From Paramecium sonneborni (lineage: Eukaryota > Ciliophora > Oligohymenophorea > Peniculida > Parameciidae), in the NCBI GenBank assembly GCA_905182985.1, contig CAJJDN010000012.1:758020-822019 (forward strand): 64,000 nucleotides of DNA. The letters are read 5' to 3'. The position numbers and the translations under genes were made by a program. Within the stretch, counting starts at the first letter, position 1, and each line of letters starts with the position of its first letter. Below are positions 13,101-27,100 of the stretch, one piece after another. The notes below the pieces were generated by a model. It had not been told where the DNA came from. It saw nothing but the letters and a program-made list of their open reading frames with translations, and searched no databases.

Positions 13101-16100
13101 TTTTGAATAGGTAGAAGATGGTGAGAAACCATTTAATTAATATGGTTATGGTTTTTGGATGAGATTTTTGACTCTATATCCAAAGAAATTACAAAATGGT
13201 AAAACAGCTCCTTGGTATTTTGTTTCAAGATTAACATGGAATCAAAATTATAATGATTTAAATATGGGAGATAGAGTTTTAGCAATTTTCTTAGGAAAAG
13301 GATTTTATTAATTTTCAACATGTAATTTAATTTCAAAGAATACAAATTAAGAATAGAGAGTTTCTTATCCAGATAATATTGAAGGAGTTTGGACATTTGT
13401 TTATTATTCTTATAATAAGGAATTAGGAAAAGCTATAGGATTTATAAGGTTTGGATAAGATAAATTTTAACAGATTTAACACACTTAAGTAACACATTAG
13501 GATACGAAATATTTAAAATTGATTATAGGCGGGACTGATTAGAAAAGATATCCTGGATTTAATGGATAATTTAGTAAGATATCATTTTCTTCCAAAGATG
13601 GATCTTATATAGATCAGGAGAAGATATTGAAATCATATACATTAGAAAGAAGAGTTTAAAAAGTTATAACTATGAATGTCTTAGGAGATTAATAATAGAG
13701 AAAAGCAGATGAAGAAGGAGTGTTTGCTTAAAGTGATAAAGTTGATTTACCAACAGAGTATGCTATAAGTGGATGGTTTAAATGGTTATTAATAGATAAA
13801 TAGAAACCATTACATAATATGTTTAAAGTGACAATTAGAAATCCTTCAGATGATTAATTAGGAGATAATACTTTAGTTGCTTATGTAGGTATTAAAGATC
13901 TTTAGTTTTCTACATACTCTTTTGAGAATATGGAAGGAAGTGGCAATAAGAATATCTAGAGAAGTATTGAACATAAGAATAGACATTATAGATGGTATTT
14001 CATTTATTTTGGATACTAATAAGATAAATCAACTTGTCATATACATGTTTAATGGTCTGAGGAAATGTAATAATAGGGATTTACTAATATTAAACATTAT
14101 TTAACCAATTAATTTTTCATTTATATTGGTAAGGAACCCCTTTCAACTGGATTTAATGGATTGATTACTTAAATTAAATTCAATATTGGTGAAGGAGCAT
14201 ATAAATAAACTACTGATTACAAAGATAAAGATAACATTTTTGGGTTTGATTTGTAAACCATTAATAAGGAAATTAAATCATTTGATATCAATAAATTTAA
14301 GGAGAAACTTATTATTGACTCCAATAGTGATGAAGAATCTAATTATTTGAAAGTATTTAATAAAGATGAATTGGATGAAGTATTTGAATACGGATATGGA
14401 TTTTGGTTAAGATATTTGAGGAATTATCCAAAAGTGTAGATTGATGGATTAAAAACAGAATGGAGTTTTATTAGTAGATTAACTAAGAATGATGTTTTGT
14501 AAGATATTACACTTGGTGATAGAACTCTAGCAGTATGGTTAGGTAAAGGATTTTATCATTTTACAACATATAATTAATAATTGGCCAATATTTTCAATAA
14601 TGTTAATCATCCTGCAGATATTGAAGGTTTATGGACATTTATACATTACTCACATAATCTTAATAAAGAATAAAGTGTATCCTTCATATAATTTGGTAAT
14701 GATAAACCAATAAAATCTGTATAATAGAGTATTCATCTAATACCATCTATTTTGAAATTCTATTTGGGAGGTCGACACTTAATTTATAAAGGATTTAATG
14801 GTTAAATCAGTGGAGCATATGTTAGTGTGAATAAGGGTATTTTTATTGACAAAGATGAAAAGTTTGAAGATTTAATTAAATCTATTCCATCACCCACAAC
14901 ATACAGAATAGAATTAGTTTAAAATGTATTAATGGATAAAAATACTAGATTTGAGATGAATTCAGAAGCTAAACAATTTGAATATGAAAATTAAAAATTT
15001 AGTGAATAATATTCTTGGAGTGGTTGGTTTAAATGGTCAAGTGTTATTTAAAACGCATGGCATTTAGCTGTTAGATTATCTACACTTGAAAATTATGAGA
15101 ATAAAAATAGTTTAGGAGATAGAACATTATGTCTATGGGTTGGATAATAAGCAGGTGGAATTCTTTATTTTTCTACATATACTTATACAGATTTATATGG
15201 TTCAGGAAATCCTAATAGTGTATAAAATGTTCAATATAAAGACGATATTGCAAAATGGCATTTTATTTATTTTGGATATTCAAGAGTAAAATAAATGGCT
15301 TATGCTAAAGTTGAATTTGGATTTAGAAAAGAAGAAATTATGTTTAAGGATCATCATCATTATTTACCAAACAAATTCTTCTTATCAGTAGGTAGAGATA
15401 AATGGCATGATCCATATTTAGGTAATATTGCTTTTTTGAGATTCTAATCAGGTGAAGGAGCCTTTCATCAAGGAGAATTCAAAGAAATCAAAGATGATTT
15501 ATTTGCCAATAAATTAGGATCAATGGAATTATCGAAATCTAAATTGAAATTTGATTTAGATAAAGATGCTACAACGAAGATGTTTTCATCTCCCTAAGTA
15601 GAATAAAAGGAACCAATATTTTCTAAGATCTATAACGAAGAAGAATTAGACAATATTTCTGAATATGGTTATGGATTCTGGTGTAGATTTCTTACTAGAT
15701 ATCCAAGTCAATTAATTGAAGGATTAAAAGCAGATTGGTCTTTTATATCAAGATTGACAAAAAATTAAAATAAAGGAGATATGAATTATGGGGATAGAAC
15801 ATTAGCTATTTGGTTAGGAAAAGGATTTTATCATTTTACAACATATTCTCATAAATATGCTAATATAGTTCACAATATTGATCATCCTGGAGATATTGAA
15901 GGATTGTGGACTTTTATTTATTTTTCTCATAATCTATACAAGAAAGAAAGTATAGCCATGATAAAATTTGGAGAGGGCAAAGTAATAAAGGGAGTGATTC
16001 CAGCAATTCATTAGAGTCCAATCTTTTTACAATTATATATTGGTGGAAACAATATGAATTATGCTGCATATAATGGATAATTTGCAGGAATAGTATTTTC

Positions 16101-19100
16101 AATTGGGGAAGGAATCTTCTTATAAAATGAAACTGATTTAGAAAGATTATTAGATAAATTGAAAAAGCCTAATGATTATAGTCTTAAATTGTCGACTAGA
16201 GATATTATAGGAAAACCTAAACAATCATTTGTAGCTTAAGAAACAATATTTGAAGATGTTCCATTAGTTGGATAATATTCTTGGAGTGGTTGGTTTAAGT
16301 GGAAATAAATGGGACAATAATTTCCTTGGTATTTAATGGTTAGATTAGCAATAATTAAAAATACAAGTGATATCAAATTATTAGGGGATAGAACTTTGAT
16401 GGCTTTTATGGGTCAAGGTTACATTCATTTTACAACTTATAGTTATAAGAATATTTATGGAGAGGGTACACCAAATATTTGGTAAAATATAAATCATGAT
16501 GGAGAACACATCTAATGGCATTTTGTGTATTTTGGTTATTCAAGATAATAGAGATTGGCTTATGGAAGAATACAATTTGATGATAGGATTGAGTCTGTAT
16601 CATTTAAGGAAACTAATCATTTTATTCCCAATTCATTTGCATTAACAATAGGAAAAGATAAATGGTTTAATTAATATAATGGAGATATTGGATTTTTTAA
16701 ATTTAATACAGGAGAAGCTTCATTCTAGATGGATAATTATGATAAAGTTTAGAATGATATTTTTGGATTTAAAATTGGTAGACTTTCAACTATAAATCCA
16801 AATAAACCTTCTCCAGAAGAGTTAAGATAACATGAATATTTTGACAATTCTTTAGAAAGTGATAGTGTTTATACATTTGAAATATCAAAAGATATTTATG
16901 AAGAATCTTTAAATTCTCATGTTCCAGAAATTATAGGTGAATAAGGAGAAATTATAAAAAGTGATGAATAATTTGAGGAAGAGAAAAAATCAATAGAGAG
17001 ATAATAATAAGAATTAAAAAAAGAGGCAGAAAAGTTTAAGAATGAAAAAACAATAGGAATAGTAGAAAATCATTATTAATTCCCTGATTAGGATAAATAG
17101 AGAGTAATATCAGATGGACCAATTGATATTATTAAACCACCTTAAGAGAAAGTATAGAAAGAGGGAGAGGAAATCATAAAATAAGATTAGTAATAATAAT
17201 AGAATAAAGAATAAAAATCAGATTGGGAAGGATTGAGATTTTATGGATATGGATTTTATTTAAGGTATTTGACAATGTATCCATAATAATTAAGAGATGG
17301 AAAGATAGCTCCTTACTATTTTGTTTCAAGATTAACTTGGAATCCATAGCCTTAAGATGTTGGTATGGGAGATAGAGTGTTAAGTATTTTCTAAGGCTAA
17401 GGATCATATAGTTTTCATACTTTAGACAAACCTTCAAATAATCCAAATCTTAGAACAATAATTCCATATGCTGATATAGAGGGAGTTTGGACATTTGTTT
17501 ATTTCAGTTACTCTTAAGTAGATAAGAAAGCTGTAGCATTTATAAAATATGATGACAATGCTGAATTATAGAGAAGAGATATAGTTTGCAACCATGGAGA
17601 AGTAGAGTATTTGAAATTAATGATTGGAGGAAAATAAGGAATTTATTAAGGATTTAATGGTTAGATTGCTAATTATGCATTTAAATATGGAAAAGGAGCA
17701 TATATAAATGATTTTGAATTGTATAAGAGGGTTTTGTCTAATAGAATACCACATCCTTTTAATGATGATTATAAATTTAAATAAATTAGTATAATTGAAG
17801 GTTCAACAAGTTTTAAGGGAGATGATTAGACTGATAATATAAAGGAGATAGAGAGTCATTTCTAAAATGAATATTCAATAAGTGGATGGTTAAGATGGGA
17901 TTAAGCAATAGGATTACCATTCTATGCAATATTTAGATTAAGTGGATATAAAGTAGAAGAGAATAATGATTCAAAATTAGGAGATAGAGATATGATGCTA
18001 TTCAAACATACTTCTTACTATTTATTTTAATCATATAATTATCATAATTTAAATGGAGCAGGAGATTTTGCAATTAATTGGTAAGTTAATCATTAAGAAT
18101 GGGATTAATTTTGGCATTTCTTTTATATTGGTTATAAAAGAGAAAATAAATAACTTTATTATTATATATCATTTATTGATGATGAGTTTGATTAAGTACA
18201 TAATAACATTCATCATTATATAATTCATAAGCATTATCTCTAATTTGGTAGAGATTGTAACAAATTTTATAGTAAATTTAGAGGTTTCACAGGATAAGCC
18301 ACTTAAGTGATGTTGAGTTATGGTAAAGGATCTTACCAAACAAAACCATTTAATAATGATATCTTCCTGTATATGAAGGGAATTAAAGAATTGTTTTCAT
18401 CTTTAGAATTGACAACTAAAGAAAGTGATAGAAATAAATTGTTAATTGCAGATTCTGGTAAATAAGGTACTTTGATGGATCTAGAAATAAATGATGGTAC
18501 AGATTACAACATTAGAGGATTAAATGAATATGGATGGGCATTATGGTGTAGATGGTCTAGAACATTAAATAAACCTATATAATTTAAAGATGCTTGGTAC
18601 TCAATTGCAAGAATTGCCAATCGAAAAGCACATTAAGATTTAGCTATTCCAGGTGATAGAACATTAGCTACTTGGTTAGGATAGGGATTCTATCTATTCA
18701 GCACTTACTCTAGAGGAGTCTTATAATTAACAGAATCCATTCCCTATGGTAATAAATTAGAGGGATAATGGAATTTTATAGTTTTTGTATATCGTAAAAA
18801 TGTAGCTAAGGCTAGTGTTTTATTTGGATAAGATTCAAATATCATTGAGAAAGAATTTAAAGTTAAACACAATTTAGTTAAAGATTATTTAAGATTCATA
18901 GTGGGTTCTGAATTCAATTATAAATTCTTTAATGGACATTTAACAAACATTTAACTTAGATTAGGTACTGGAGCATATTTAAGTAAAGAGGAAATTGTTA
19001 TTATTGCTAATGGAGAATTAGGATTGCCCTCAGATTCAAAATTTGATTAAAGTAGAAAAACTATAGAAATTATTAAGGAAAGAATTTCTAATGCTGGATA

Positions 19101-22100
19101 AGGTAGAGAATTTGATATCAAAGAAGAAATTGCTTAAGGAAAATTAGAATATTCTATTTCTGGATGGGCTAAATGGGTAGATATTCCATCTATATAACCA
19201 TGGTATGTATTATATCGTGTAACTTATTATGATTATAATGAATTATTGAATATGCAAATACCAGGATCCAGGATCTTTTCATGTCATAAAGGTTATGGAT
19301 TCTATCATTTTAATACATATACTGTAGATTAAGAGAATGGAGGAGCATGGTAAATTGTAAAGAATATTGATTATGATTAAACATTACACAAAAATTGGGT
19401 ATATTTTTATTAAGGATATTCTCATTAAAAATAATAGGTTCATCTTTATTTAAAATATCCAGGATAAGAAGAACATTTTACATTTACTAAAATTAATCAT
19501 TTTATAGCTTAAAGATTTAAGATTCATTTTCTTTTAGATAGATGGAATCCAGGTTTTAATGGATATATTGAAAGTTGGTATTTTAATGTTGGTTAAGGAT
19601 CATATAAAGAAAATGGATTTGGAATAGGTGAGAATGAAGAAACTACATTTGGTTTTGGATTACATAAACCAGCTTAACCAAAGAATTGGTAATTTGATGA
19701 TAATTATGGTTGTGGATTTACATAATAAATTGTAGGTTAAGAAGTAGAATATAAAGATGATCTATAAATAGATGGATTAATGGAATATGGATATGGTATG
19801 TGGACTAGATTTGCATGGAATACTCCTATTAAAATGGTTAATAAACCAGCATGGTTGTCTTTATCAAGATTAACAGTTAATCCAAATTATTAAGGTGATG
19901 CTGCATAATTAGGAGATAGAGCTTTAGCTATATGGATTGGACCTGGATTCTATCAGTTTGTCACTTCTACAAGAGGAAACTTTAATGTTATTAATAATGT
20001 AGAATATGATCAAATGTTAGATGGATAATGGAATTATATTTGGTTTGGATATAAACGAATAAATGATAAATAAGGTAGTGCTATAGGATATGTAGTATTT
20101 GATGGATTATCAATCAGAAAAACTAATTTTGGAAATATTATTTAATAACCATTGAATGATTATTTGTATTTAGCTGTTGGAAGTTCAGGCAGATACTTTT
20201 TAGATAGATATCATTAATTTAATGGTCACATTTAAAAAGTTTCATTAATATTAGGACATGGAGGTTTCTTTGAACATGAAGATTAATTAAGAAAATAAAT
20301 ACCAGCTAAACCAGAATTTCTTAGAAATCAAAAATTATTTTCTAAAATTGTTGTTGATGAAGTTAAAGTACTTAAAAGAGAAGAATGGGTACCATCACCA
20401 GTTGAATTCATTGATGAATTTGATGGTGCTTATGAATATTCAGTTTCATTATGGTTTAAATGGACTAAAATATATAGAGTTGCGTGGGAAAATGTATTCT
20501 CTGTTTCTTATAATGAATAAAATATCAGAGCTAATCATGCTAAACCTGGAGATAGAGTTCTATCAATGTTTTAATATGCTGATCATCGAATATTCTTTAG
20601 TACATATACAACTCCTAATAATCATGATTAATTTGCTCATTTATATACTGAATGTCCAGTAGATATTCCATCATAGTCTGAATGGGTTTATGGTTATTAT
20701 GGTTATAGTAGAAATTAGAATAAGGTGATTTCATATTTACAAACAAAAACATAAAAATGTTTAAAGGCTTTATCTTGTATGCATAGAGTACCTAAATATA
20801 TGGGATTATATGTAGGTAAGGATGGTATTCATACACCATATAATGGTAAATTTAGCAAATTATACTTTATGGGGCATTTAGGATCTTATATTGAAGGTAA
20901 TTTTTAATCTTTTGAACCATTTGCAGCTGGAGGTATTTCTATAACAAAACCAGCTTATTTTTGGAGTGAATAGAAAGAAAGATTTGAGATTGCTTATGAT
21001 TAGAATAAAGTATTTGAATTAAAGCCAGAAGAGGTTGATGAATAGACTTCTTATAGTATAGGTATGTGGACCAAATATTATACTGCAATTCCAAAAAGAC
21101 TTCTTTAAAAACCAGATTGGTTACATATTGCTAGATTAACTATCAATCAAAATCATAAGAATTATGAAAATATTGGTGATAGAACATTAGCTATTTTCAT
21201 TGGAAGATAATATTATGGATTCTTTACTTATAATGCTATTAATAATAATCCAAATATTGTTTAAAATATAAGATATGATGATAATTTAGAGGGAGAATGG
21301 AATTTTATATATTTTTCTTATTCTTCTGAATTATAATTAGCAGCTGGTTTTGTAATGTTTAGTAAGCTTAATAAAATCTAAAGAATTCAATTTAGAGATA
21401 TTTAACATAAACCTATAGAAAATTATGCAAAATTGGTGATAGGAAATGAGTTTTCATATTAAGGATTTAATGGACAGATAACAAATTTATAATTAGGATT
21501 TGGTTAAAGATATTATGTTCATGATTCGGATGGACTTAATAAGATGATATTGGAATTTTATAATATTCCATAAGAGGATGGAGATGATAATAGAAAAGTG
21601 AATATTGTTGAAGAGATGAAAGAGAGAGTATTTAATAATGGGCCTGATTATAAAGAAATATTAGATTAGAAAGGAACTGGAGAATATGCTATGTATGGAT
21701 GGTTTAGATATACAAGTACATAATTAAAGAGTTCAAATAATTGTATAATGAGATTAACTAATAATGAATAGGGATACAGAGGTGAAATAAGTAGAGTGGG
21801 TGATAGAACATTATTAGTAATGTTATAGCCAGGTGAATATGTATTTGCAACTTATTCATTAGGTAATATTGATAATGGATTGGTTGTAAATATAAGAAAA
21901 CCAACTCCATATAAAAGTAATCTAGGATTATGGACATATATTTACTTTGGTTATCATTTTTAAAAAAGAAAGGCATCAGGTATAATTAGGTATCCAAGTG
22001 GTGATGCTTTAATTCCATATGATAATATCTTACATATGGTTCCAAATTATTTATTATTCTTTTTTGGAGGAGATGGAATGCTTGGAGGTTGGCATGGTTA

Positions 22101-23778
22101 AATGCAAAAAGTTAATTTATTATTTGGAAAAGGATCTTTTGTAGATTCAACAAAAGGAAATTATGAAGAAAAATTACCAAATCTACATGGAGTAGAAACT
22201 AAACCATTAATTTGGGATGGAATTGATAATAAAATTATTGAAGTACCAATAATAGATAAACCAGCCTTAGATATTGTATTTAATAAAGATGTAAATGGAT
22301 TCACTGAATATGGTTATGGATTATGGACTAGATGGTTAACTACTATTCCATTAAGAATTGTAGAAAAAGCTCCATTTCATTAATTAATTAGATTAACTAG
22401 TACTGAATAATATGAAGATGCTGTTTAACTAGGTAATAGAGTTTTAGCCATTTGGGTTGGTAAGGGATATTATCACTTTACAACATACAATAAGATAGGA
22501 AATAAGATATCCATTTCTTAAAATATCAATTATGATGATAACTTAGAAGGAGAATGGAATTATATGTATTTCTCATTCACAAATAAGTAATAAGCAAGAG
22601 CAGTCGGATTTGTGTATTTTAGTGAATAATCAGGAACAGCAATTTCTCGAGTTGAATTTCTTAATTTAGAACATGTGCCTATTAATGGATATGCTAGAGT
22701 TGTAGCAGCAAATAAAGAATTTGGATATTAATCATTTAATGGAATGATTGCGGATTTACAAATACATTTAGGAAATGGATTTGTAGGTTCTAGAGAATAA
22801 TTGATTAAAGAAATCATTTAACTTAATCCTAAACCTCCAATAGATATCAAATCTAAAATGGATGTTAATCTCATCAAAGAAGAAGTCATCATCAAACCAG
22901 AAGAAAAAAAAGACTTTAAATATAAATATGAAGAATATAAAGGAGTAAATGAATATGCTGTCTCTGGTTGGCTTCAATCTAAAGTTATGGGTCTTACAGA
23001 AGCCTATAAAAATGTATACAGATTAACTATCAACTCTCCTGATTTCTAAAGAGATAAATAATATGCAGGAGATCGAACACTTTCCTTATTTTAAAGTAAA
23101 ACTAAACTTGCATTTTCAACATACACATATGGTAATTTAGATACATAAGGAGATGATAGTAATGAATTTAATCGGATAATTAATTCAGATAAAAGTAATG
23201 GAGAGTGGGTTTTTGTATACTTTGGATATTAATTTAAATCAAAATAAGCATTTGCATTTACACTTTTTTTGAATCATTAAGATAGTGCTCAATTTAATAA
23301 TATTAAACATTTTGTTCCTAATTAATTCTTTTTTTATTTGAGTAATGATGGATATTATCCTATATTTGATGGTAGTTTATTTGATTGGAATCTTTATTTT
23401 GGAGATGGAGCATATACAAATAAACCAAGATAAATAATTAATTAATGGCCTGTTGAACCAATAGTTGAATTTGAAGGAGTAATTTCAGCACTTTTATCAA
23501 ATAAGGGTCTAAACTCTATGAAAGTAATAAGACCTGATATAAAAGAAGAAGAAGAAATAATTTTTAAGAATAATTTCCCTAAATCTGGAATTATTACTGG
23601 AAATCCATCTCCTCGTTCTGGTCAAACTTAAGTTGATGCTAAAGAACCAAAATCAGGAGCTATCAGTGTTGTTAAATAACCTTAATCAGGTTAATTTAAT
23701 GCTCAATAATAATAATAATCAGTATAATAATAATAATAAACGAGAAAACCATTATCTGGAATAGCAGATTCTAAGTGA
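7137..23778 (+). CDS. Giant secreted protein with 22 LamG/ConA-like modules
   Basis: Three introns (7189-7210, 7503-7525, 7710-7734) lie near the 5' end. After them one frame runs 5347 codons to TGA 23776, for about 5523 residues in all. A signal peptide (MKKLYVYFLLVMMIVIT) is followed by a coiled, Q/K-rich region to about residue 245. Then come 22 related modules of about 200 residues in alternating A and B types. A modules start EYGYGFWLRFLTLYPK and contain GDRTLAIWLGKGFYHFTT and EGVWTFIYFSY. B modules start EYALSGWFKW and contain LGDRTLCMWLG, HFPTYSY and WYFIYFGYS. Both end near GFNGKI. Short aromatic strands with a terminal GFNG motif resemble laminin-G/ConA-like jelly rolls; this fold is an inference. 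Modules are cysteine-poor, there is no TM or GPI-like tail, and the C-terminus is Q-rich. Role unknown; extracellular matrix, cortex or secretory-granule scaffold are possibilities. Confidence 0.85.
7950..23430 (+). repeat. Array of 11 A-B module pairs in the giant protein
   Basis: A-module starts (approximate nt): 7950, 9275, 11860, 13130, 14380, 15660, 17235, 18515, 19780, 21050, 22300. B-module starts: 8580, 9910, 12490, 13750, 15000, 16270, 17865, 19145, 20430, 21680, 22950. A pair spans about 1.25-1.3 kb. The first two pairs precede the Q/N-rich linker and nine follow it. Diagnostic words recur with substitutions: YGYGFW / SGWFKW at module starts, GDRxLA about 55 residues in, and a GFNG word near the end. 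Copies are clearly diverged at the DNA level, so this is an old protein repeat and not a recent tandem DNA expansion. Confidence 0.85.
10430..11855 (+). repeat. Q/N/T-rich low-complexity linker (within the giant protein)
   Basis: In the frame of the giant protein this segment (about residues 1075-1550) is dominated by Gln, Asn, Thr, Lys, Ser and Glu, with phrases such as TNQQTKNSQNNQTTEQ. Glutamine is written almost entirely as TAA or TAG, so the DNA looks full of stops. It joins the second and third module pairs. The composition resembles prion-like or flexible, O-glycosylatable spacers; which of these applies cannot be told from sequence. Confidence 0.85.
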
Positions 23779-24102
23779 AAAAATTGTATTATAGTGCTAT
23801 TCATATTTTAAAATATTATTATAACTAAATATTAATACATATTCAATTACATCTTCTGATTATCAATACTCCAGAAAAATTAATGACAATCTATTTTTTA
23901 TTATTATATATTTAATTTAGAATATAGAATTAAAAGTTTAATAATATTAGTATATAATTATTAAGAATTACGAAATCTTTTTTAAATTCAAATTGATTAA
24001 TATATTCAACAATTATGATCAAATCTTAAAGAATTCATGTAAATTTTTTAAATTAATAATTAAATTTTTGTTAAAGAATAAAATATGATTTGAATATATA
24101 TA
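23779..24102. other. Convergent intergenic spacer, nothing recognised
   Basis: About 320 bp of very AT-rich DNA between the two giant convergent genes. No reading frame, hairpin terminator or repeat that I can support. Confidence 0.6.
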
Positions 24103-27100
24103 TCATTAAAATAATAATAGAATTAGAATCAGATTGCATAAAGGTTGAATGTATGTTGATAACTAATTTAAAGTAACACTTAAATCAATTTCTTCTAAAA
24201 CTCCTTCCTCACATTTAAATTAATAAGGATTCCAATGACACTCATAATCTAAAAGTTAACATTCTTCTTATAAAATTAAAAATCTACAAAATTTTCGACA
24301 TACTTTATCACGATCACTCCAATAACATTTTTTAGTATTTTAACATTCTATTTCAGTATAGAAATTTAAACATAATATTGATTAACATTTTCCATTTTTA
24401 AATTAACATCCTTCTATACATGAACATTAATCTGTAATATCTTCACAATTTTAACATTATTAAAATTTATTCATATAACATGAATAATAATTAATCTCAT
24501 TACCATTACATAAACTAGGTGAATTACGATAAAGATGACATTAATTATTCGTACAATGATAATTTTAATCAAAAATCTCGTAAATTTCCCAAGAGCAATA
24601 TTTATCATTAACAATTGTTTAAATACATAATTCTTAATCATAAATTTCTGAGCATGTAAATATTTACTAACAAAATCCATTCATAAAAACACAATTAGAT
24701 ATCTTTTAACACTCTTCTTTTTCTAAATAATCAGAACATATTAGAGGACGACAAGTGAAATTGTCTTATTTACATTATGTATTTAAACAATTACTATTAA
24801 GACATAATTCTTAGAGATTATTAGCACTAATACAATAATTCATGATTTAAATGCAATTTGATCCATCAAACATAAAATCTGAACAATTTTAAGTATCATT
24901 TAAATTAATAATATCTTCACATTTGTTAGCACCTTGACATTTATTTGATTAATCTTAATAACAAATTTGATCGTTAACTTTATCTGAACAATCTGTCAAA
25001 TCAAAACATTTTTTTTATCTACAAATTTGTAGTTCTTATTCATAAATGCAATTGTTTATACATTCTCTTTCATTCAAATTACAAGATGATTTTATTTATT
25101 AATTTAGACAAATACACCCTTAAATATCATGAATCCATTAACATGAATGTTGGCGTTTACAATTATTAATATTTAATCCAGAATAATTACATGGGTATTA
25201 TGATAAAGCTTATTGACAATTACCTGCAATTGGATCATAAATACAAATATCAATTATATTCATTTTACATGTTAATTCATTGACATTTCTTAAATCCTCA
25301 CAATTATTAATTAAAGTTATAATCTTTTAACATTAATTGTTAATATATTGACAAGGTTCATCTATTAATTTTAAACATGCTAATCTATTTAATCCAGGTT
25401 AAGAACATTTAGAAAATATATTAACTTTTTATTAACATGTTCTTTTATTTATATTGTAAGAACATACATCTTAATGATAATTCAATAATCTACAACTATA
25501 ACTATTTGTAATTGTTTGATTATCACATTAATTAACATTAACTTGTACTTTAAAATTCAAGCATTATTTCAATTAGATATCCCAATAACAAGGCATTAGA
25601 GTAATATTTGAACAACCAATTGAGGATAATCCTTAAGTAAGACATCCATCTTAAGTATAATCTACATCTACACAAGTATTTTGGAATTAATCATATTTAC
25701 AACTCAAATGAGCCAATTACTAACATACTTGTGAATTAATATCATTATATTCAATGCAATTTTTCTTATACTCAAAATTATAAATTAAGCATTTATCATT
25801 TTTATATATACATTATTAACTCACTAAGGATAGACATGCCTATATATTAATATAATTTAAATATTTACTAATTTTGATAATCCTAAAGAATTGCATTAAT
25901 CTTTTAGTATATCTATTTAAACACATGATTATATTGATTCTAAATATTTTACAGTTGAATTCATTTATTGACAACATTTCATAGTTACTAGAGATTAATT
26001 AAAATTCTTCATATCAAAAATCCAATCTATACATTGATCATTTCTCCAAGCACATAATAATTCATGCATTTCTAAACATTCTTTTATACTTTTATTATAA
26101 CAATTATTTTAATGGCAAGAATTATTATTTGATTTACAATTTATACAGGTCTTATTTTACCATTCACAATAACCTATTCTACTACCTATACAATCATCTT
26201 TTTCTATAAATTAAGAACATTCATAAATAAATCTTATTTATATATAATTGCTCTAATCTATATTTGTTGAATTAATAAATGAACTTGTTAATTTCATATC
26301 ACATTTTTTATGAATTTCATCATATAAACATGGATCTATAGAATATTTTTAACATGAAACTTTATTAAACTATTTAGATTATAATAAATTATTACTTCAG
26401 TAGGTATTTCATTACAAAGTACAGGTTGAAAGGTTACATCAATATTTTCACATTATCCTGTCCATTTACAATACATTGATGTATTCATACAACCCCAGTA
26501 ATTAACTATGTTTTCACAAGAGTATCTGGTTCTGTACCATAAATTACAATAACCATCAAATTAACAAAATTAATATTCAACATTTTGACAAGCTTTGTAA
26601 CTTAATGTATTAGAACATATTTAATTATGATCTAATTTTTATTCACATTTTTGTAGTGACATATTAAATTAACAACTAATAAGTGCTTATCTACAATATT
26701 AGAGAGTAGTAAAATCATCACATTGATTTGAATTAATAATATTTTAACATTTTTAATTAATCCATTTACAAGTTTATTTAGGTGTTTTTATTTCAGAACA
26801 AGTAACTTATGATACATCATCTTGACATTCTAATAAATAAAGATTGGCATCTGAACAGGTAAATCCATTCCAATAACAAGTTAATCTCTATGTATTATTT
26901 AAACATAAATCTCTATTCAATCCTAATCTATCACATCTAAAAAATGATATTGGTAATTCTGTTGTGTATTCATAACATTCATTAATTTTCCATAATTTAC
27001 CAATAGATTAACAATAATATTCACTATATTCACATATCGAATTATTTTCACATTCATTAATAATATTATCACTATCCATACATTAAATAAGATCTTATAT

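Noticed and set aside
7950..23430. Tandem DNA satellite
   Set aside because: Modules are diverged at nucleotide level and conserved as protein, so they are domains of one gene.
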